64,000 nucleotides of DNA, from assembly GCF_019091085.1 (NCBI RefSeq), contig NZ_JAGXJY010000011.1, positions 1 to 64,000 on the forward strand, given 5' to 3'. The stretch is from Mesorhizobium sp. GbtcB19. GTDB taxonomy: Bacteria; Pseudomonadota; Alphaproteobacteria; Rhizobiales; Rhizobiaceae. Both the position numbers and the translations under genes were made by a program. Numbering within the stretch: position 1 is the first letter of the stretch; every line of letters begins with the position of its first letter. The notes under the pieces were generated by a model, which saw only the letters and a program-made list of their open reading frames with translations, was not told the DNA's origin and did not search any database. This document shows, piece after piece, positions 60,978 to 64,000 of this stretch.

Positions 60978-61897
60978 TAATGGGGAAACTCCAGCCCCAT
61001 CTCGCGGTAGCGCTCGGGATCGTCGCCCCAGTTCTCACGCACCTTGACGAACAGGAAGAGGTGCACCTTCTGCTCGAGGATCTCGGCGATCTCGGTGCGC
61101 GCGGCCTGGCCGATGGCGCGGATCGTCTCGCCCTTGTGGCCAAGCACGATCTTCTTCTGGCTGTCGCGCTCGACATAGATGACCTGCTCGATGCGCACCG
61201 AGCCGTCCTTCTTCTCTTCCCATTTCTCGGTTTCGATATGCGAGGAATAGGGAAGCTCCTGATGCAGCCGCAGATAGAGCTTCTCGCGGGTGATCTCGGC
61301 CGCCAGCTGGCGCATCGGCAGGTCGGAGATCTGATCTTCCGGATAGTACCAAGGACCCGCCGGCAGCGTCTCGGCGAGATAATCGAGCAGATCCTTGCAG
61401 CCGGAACCGGTCAGCGCCGACACCATGAAGGTGCGCTTGAACGGCACGCGTTCGTTGGCGGTCGCTGCCAGCGCCAGCAGCGTCTCCGGCTTGACGCGGT
61501 CGACCTTGTTGAGAACGAGCAGCATCGGCTGCCGGACGTCCTTCAACCGGTCGAGGATGGCATCGGCATCGCCCTTGATGCCGCGCTCCGCATCGATCAA
61601 AAGCACGACGACATCGGCATCCTTGGCGCCGCCCCAGGCGGTTGTCACCATCGCGGTGTCCAGTCGCCGCTTCGGCTTGAAGATGCCGGGCGTGTCGACG
61701 AAGACGATCTGCGCGTTGTCATGCGTGGCGATGCCGCGGACGATGGCGCGCGTGGTCTGCACCTTATGCGTGACGATCGACACCTTGGCGCCGACCAGTT
61801 GGTTGACCAGCGTCGACTTGCCGGCATTGGGCGCGCCGATCAGCGCGACGAAGCCGGAGCGCGTCGCGGGGACTTCAGGGGTTTCAATTTCCGTCAT
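60977..61897 (-). CDS. era: GTPase Era
   Basis: 306 residues from MTEIETPEVPATRSG, set by the ATGA overlap with rnc. G1 GAPNAGKST (21-29), G3 DTPG, G4 NKVD, then a KH domain near the C-terminus (IVLGHKGETIRAIGQAAR). It binds 16S rRNA and guides 30S assembly. Confidence 0.97.
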   Translation of the reverse strand: MTEIETPEVPATRSGFVALIGAPNAGKSTLVNQLVGAKVSIVTHKVQTTRAIVRGIATHDNAQIVFVDTPGIFKPKRRLDTAMVTTAWGGAKDADVVVLLIDAERGIKGDADAILDRLKDVRQPMLLVLNKVDRVKPETLLALAATANERVPFKRTFMVSALTGSGCKDLLDYLAETLPAGPWYYPEDQISDLPMRQLAAEITREKLYLRLHQELPYSSHIETEKWEEKKDGSVRIEQVIYVERDSQKKIVLGHKGETIRAIGQAARTEIAEILEQKVHLFLFVKVRENWGDDPERYREMGLEFPH

Positions 61898-62610
61898 GCC
61901 GCGCTCCATACGCCTTCGCGCAGCAAAAGAGTAGCCGCCGCGGCCTGCTCGGCTTCGCGCTTGGAGCGGCCGCTGCCGGTTGCCGGGGCAAATGAGCCGA
62001 CCTTGACGCTGACGGTGAACAGCGGATCGTGATCCGGCCCCTCGCGGCCGTCGACGCTGTAAGCCGGCACGGCGCCGGCGGCGGCCTGGTGGGCCCATTC
62101 CTGCAATTCGGTCTTGGCGTCGCGGCGGGCAGCGCCGATCGCCTGCGAGCGCGGCTGCCAGTAGCGGTGGATGAAGGCGCGGGCAGTCTCAAGGCCACCA
62201 TCCAAATAGAGCACGGCAATCAGCGATTCCAGCGCATCGGCGCGCAGATTGGTGCGCTTGCGCCCTTCGAGGTTGCGCACGTCGGAACCGGCGCGGACCA
62301 GGTCCGGCAGGCCGATCTCCTCGGCGATTTCGGACAGCGCCTCGGCATTGACCAGCGCGTTGAGACGCAGCGAAAGCTCGCCCTCGGCGGCATCGGGGAA
62401 GGTCGCGAGCAGCATGTCGGCGACGACGAGACCGAGAACGCGGTCGCCCAGGAATTCGAAACGCTCGTAATCGACACCGGCATGGGTCGAGCGCGCACTG
62501 GCATGCGTCAGCGCCCGCTGCAGGCGCTGGCGGTCGGCGAAGACATGGCCGGTGCGCGGGGCTAGCGCTTCGGCCAGGGCATCGGCGGTCAAACGCTTGC
62601 TGGCCGCCAT
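61894..62610 (-). CDS. rnc: ribonuclease III
   Basis: 238 residues. The signature ERFEFLGDRVLGL (about 49-61) carries the metal-binding Glu and Asp; a dsRNA-binding domain is at about 160-235 (DAKTELQEWAHQ; SKREAEQAAAATLLL). It processes rRNA and structured mRNA. Overlaps era. Confidence 0.97.
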   Translation of the reverse strand: MAASKRLTADALAEALAPRTGHVFADRQRLQRALTHASARSTHAGVDYERFEFLGDRVLGLVVADMLLATFPDAAEGELSLRLNALVNAEALSEIAEEIGLPDLVRAGSDVRNLEGRKRTNLRADALESLIAVLYLDGGLETARAFIHRYWQPRSQAIGAARRDAKTELQEWAHQAAAGAVPAYSVDGREGPDHDPLFTVSVKVGSFAPATGSGRSKREAEQAAAATLLLREGVWSAA

Positions 62611-62614
62611 CGCT

Positions 62615-63364
62615 CTAGTGGACGAAATGGAACAGGCGCCCGGCGCGCATCAGCGACGGCCACTTCCAGACCTCGAGCGGGCTCGCCTTGCCGGCGATCG
62701 AGAAGAAGATGAGGTTGGCGCGGCCGACCAGGTTTTCAGCCGGCACGAAACCGACGGTGAAGCGGCTGTCGGAAGAATTGTCGCGATTGTCGCCCATCAT
62801 GAAGTAGTGGCCGGCCGGCACGGTCCACTCAGGGGTGTTGTCGCCGATCGAATTCGGCGTCAGGTCGAGCGTGTCGTAGCTGACACCGTTCGGCAGCGTC
62901 TCGCGATAGACGTCGACCGGCTGAGGCACTTCGGTGATGTCGGGGTTTTCGATCTGGCCGGTCTTCACCCGCGGCACGCCGACATCATTGATGAAAAGTT
63001 GGCCGTTCTTCACCTGGATCTTGTCGCCGGGCAGGCCGACGACGCGCTTGATGTAGTCGACCGACGGATCCGGCGGGAATTTGAACACCACCACGTCGCC
63101 GCGCTTGGGGTCCGAGCCCCAGATGCGGCCGGAGAAGAGGTCGGGGCCGAACGGCAGCGAATAGCGCGAATAGCCATAGGCCCATTTGGTGACGAAGAGA
63201 TAGTCGCCTTCGAGCAGCGTCGGCCGCATCGAGCCGGACGGAATGGAGAAGGGCTGGAAGAGCAGCGTGCGGATGACGAGCGCGAGAAGCAGAGCCTGGA
63301 TGATGACGGAAAAGGTCTCACCAAGCCCGCCGGATTTCTTCTGCGATTTTTCAGCCACGCTCAT
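62615..63364 (-). CDS. lepB: signal peptidase I
   Basis: 249 residues. A membrane anchor (about 16-36) precedes catalytic SIPSGSMRPTL (Ser45) and KRVVGLPGD (Lys106), and MMGDNRDNSSDSR. It cleaves Sec and Tat signal peptides at the periplasmic face. Rnc starts 4 bp downstream. Confidence 0.97.
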   Translation of the reverse strand: MSVAEKSQKKSGGLGETFSVIIQALLLALVIRTLLFQPFSIPSGSMRPTLLEGDYLFVTKWAYGYSRYSLPFGPDLFSGRIWGSDPKRGDVVVFKFPPDPSVDYIKRVVGLPGDKIQVKNGQLFINDVGVPRVKTGQIENPDITEVPQPVDVYRETLPNGVSYDTLDLTPNSIGDNTPEWTVPAGHYFMMGDNRDNSSDSRFTVGFVPAENLVGRANLIFFSIAGKASPLEVWKWPSLMRAGRLFHFVH

Positions 63365-63442
63365 GTCGTCCTCGATTGTGCGATGTTGGTATAGAGTCTC
63401 GGCGCGCGCTGGGCAACGTCATGCCGTCGTGGTCAGATGGAA

Positions 63443-63856
63443 TCAATGTGGCGCTTGTTCGGCGGGCACCGCCTCGATGATCACAAAGGCTTGAGCAAGC
63501 GGAAAATCGTCGGTGATGGTGAGATGGATCAGCGCGCGGTGGCCTTTCGGCAGGATCTTCTCCAGCCTGGCCGCGGCGCCGCCGGTCAGCGCCATGGTCG
63601 GCGCACCGCTGGCTAAGTTGACCACGCCCATGTCGCGCCAGAACACCCCCTCGGCCATGCCGGTGCCCAGCGCCTTGGCGCAAGCCTCCTTGGCGGCGAA
63701 GCGCTTGGCGTAGGAGGCCGCGCGGGCGGCACGCCTTTCCGACTTGGCCTGCTCGACCTCGGTGTAGATGCGCTGGACGAAGCGCTGGCCGTGCCGCTCC
63801 AGCGATTTCTCGATGCGTCTGATGTCGATGAGGTCGCTGCCGATGCCGATGATCAT
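63443..63856 (-). CDS. acpS: holo-[acyl-carrier-protein] synthase
   Basis: 137 residues. MIIGIGSDLIDIRRIEKSLE and RFAAKEACAKALGTGM are the AcpS metal- and CoA-binding motifs. It transfers 4'-phosphopantetheine from CoA to ACP. Overlaps the DUF2062 gene. Confidence 0.96.
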   Translation of the reverse strand: MIIGIGSDLIDIRRIEKSLERHGQRFVQRIYTEVEQAKSERRAARAASYAKRFAAKEACAKALGTGMAEGVFWRDMGVVNLASGAPTMALTGGAAARLEKILPKGHRALIHLTITDDFPLAQAFVIIEAVPAEQAPH

Positions 63857-64000
63857 TGCGCCGGCATTTCCCGTCCGCCCTGCCGCACCTTCTTCTCGGC
63901 GCGCTCTGCCATGCGCTTCCTGCGCTGCTCGCGAAATACGGTCATGCCCCAGCGCGTGATACCATAGAACAGGAGGCCGAAGATCAGGCCAAGCAGCACC
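63853..64000 (-). CDS. DUF2062 protein, C-terminal end (partial)
   Basis: A minus-strand frame enters from the right edge and stops at 63,853-63,855, in ATGA overlap with acpS. It reads LILGFLLFYGITRWGMTVFR then EQRRKRMAERAEKK and ends MPAQ. This basic tail after a membrane segment fits the DUF2062 protein that commonly precedes acpS in Rhizobiales. The remainder lies outside the window. Confidence 0.7.
   Translation of the reverse strand, partial: VLLGLIFGLLFYGITRWGMTVFREQRRKRMAERAEKKVRQGGREMPAQ

Noticed and set aside
1..64000. tRNA or rRNA genes
   Set aside because: No cloverleaf pattern or rRNA signature was recognised by eye; a covariance-model scan would be decisive.

Overview
This is high-GC chromosomal DNA of a Rhizobiales alphaproteobacterium, most likely Mesorhizobium or a close relative in the Phyllobacteriaceae. 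The order acpS-lepB-rnc-era-recO at the right end, the many LysR, SDR and sugar-ABC genes, a DUF680-like small exported protein, and several copies of rhizobial intergenic palindromes support this. The genus is inferred by recognition, not by a search. Most genes are ordinary housekeeping or metabolic genes, with a few accessory insertions. No tRNA, rRNA or CRISPR array was recognised.

Left part (1-18,300). The window opens with the tail of an IS110-family transposase. It continues with a LysM envelope protein, a LOG-family nucleotide hydrolase, a LysR regulator divergent from a small ABM-like protein with a perfect operator palindrome between them, a DUF695/RraB-like protein, proC, and an orphan C-terminal scrap of an RND efflux pump. 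A FadR-type GntR regulator faces an SDR dehydrogenase. A five-gene sugar operon on the minus strand (8,435-14,657) encodes an ATPase-permease fusion, a second permease, a periplasmic binding protein, a ThuA-like protein and a P-loop kinase, and lies divergent from a ROK repressor. DoxX, a TPR protein and a Tat-exported metallo-beta-lactamase-fold protein follow.

Accessory core (18,500-26,800). The most striking locus is a two-gene module at 19,008-22,653. A 101-residue protein resembling the trypsin-co-occurring domain (Trypco1, CU044_2847 type) is followed 7 bases later by a 1,110-residue protein with a trypsin-like protease (His38/Asp72/Ser155), a NACHT/STAND-like NTPase (P-loop near 271-279, Walker B near 339-348) and a long helical C-terminus. 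This is the architecture of NTP-dependent conflict or antiphage systems. Next is a pair of surface-glycan genes: a GT2 glycosyltransferase and a 947-residue methyltransferase/glycosyltransferase/sulfotransferase/coiled-coil fusion.

Middle (26,800-46,900). Here lie a CorA/ZntB transporter, GST, rarD, citramalate synthase, a tightly overlapping cluster (DUF559 nuclease, VOC, two GFA paralogues, prolyl aminopeptidase), cysS, the SRAP abasic-site protein YedK, NUDIX, a TIGR02301 protein, an AbiEii-like toxin with a small upstream partner, a dihydroorotase-like amidohydrolase, ygfZ, an HD hydrolase, an SDR, an AraC regulator and a phospholipid methyltransferase.

Right part (46,900-64,000). This holds a PAS-PAS-GGDEF-EAL protein, a fatty acid desaturase divergent from its likely LysR regulator (7-bp-arm palindrome between them), a RimK-like ATP-grasp ligase coupled to a GNAT/C39-peptidase fusion, an ECF sigma/anti-sigma pair, a DUF2339 membrane giant, NUDIX, recO, a phosphotransferase whose start codon lies inside a palindromic repeat, era, rnc, lepB, acpS and the end of a DUF2062 protein. 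Several families of intergenic palindromes are scattered between genes.
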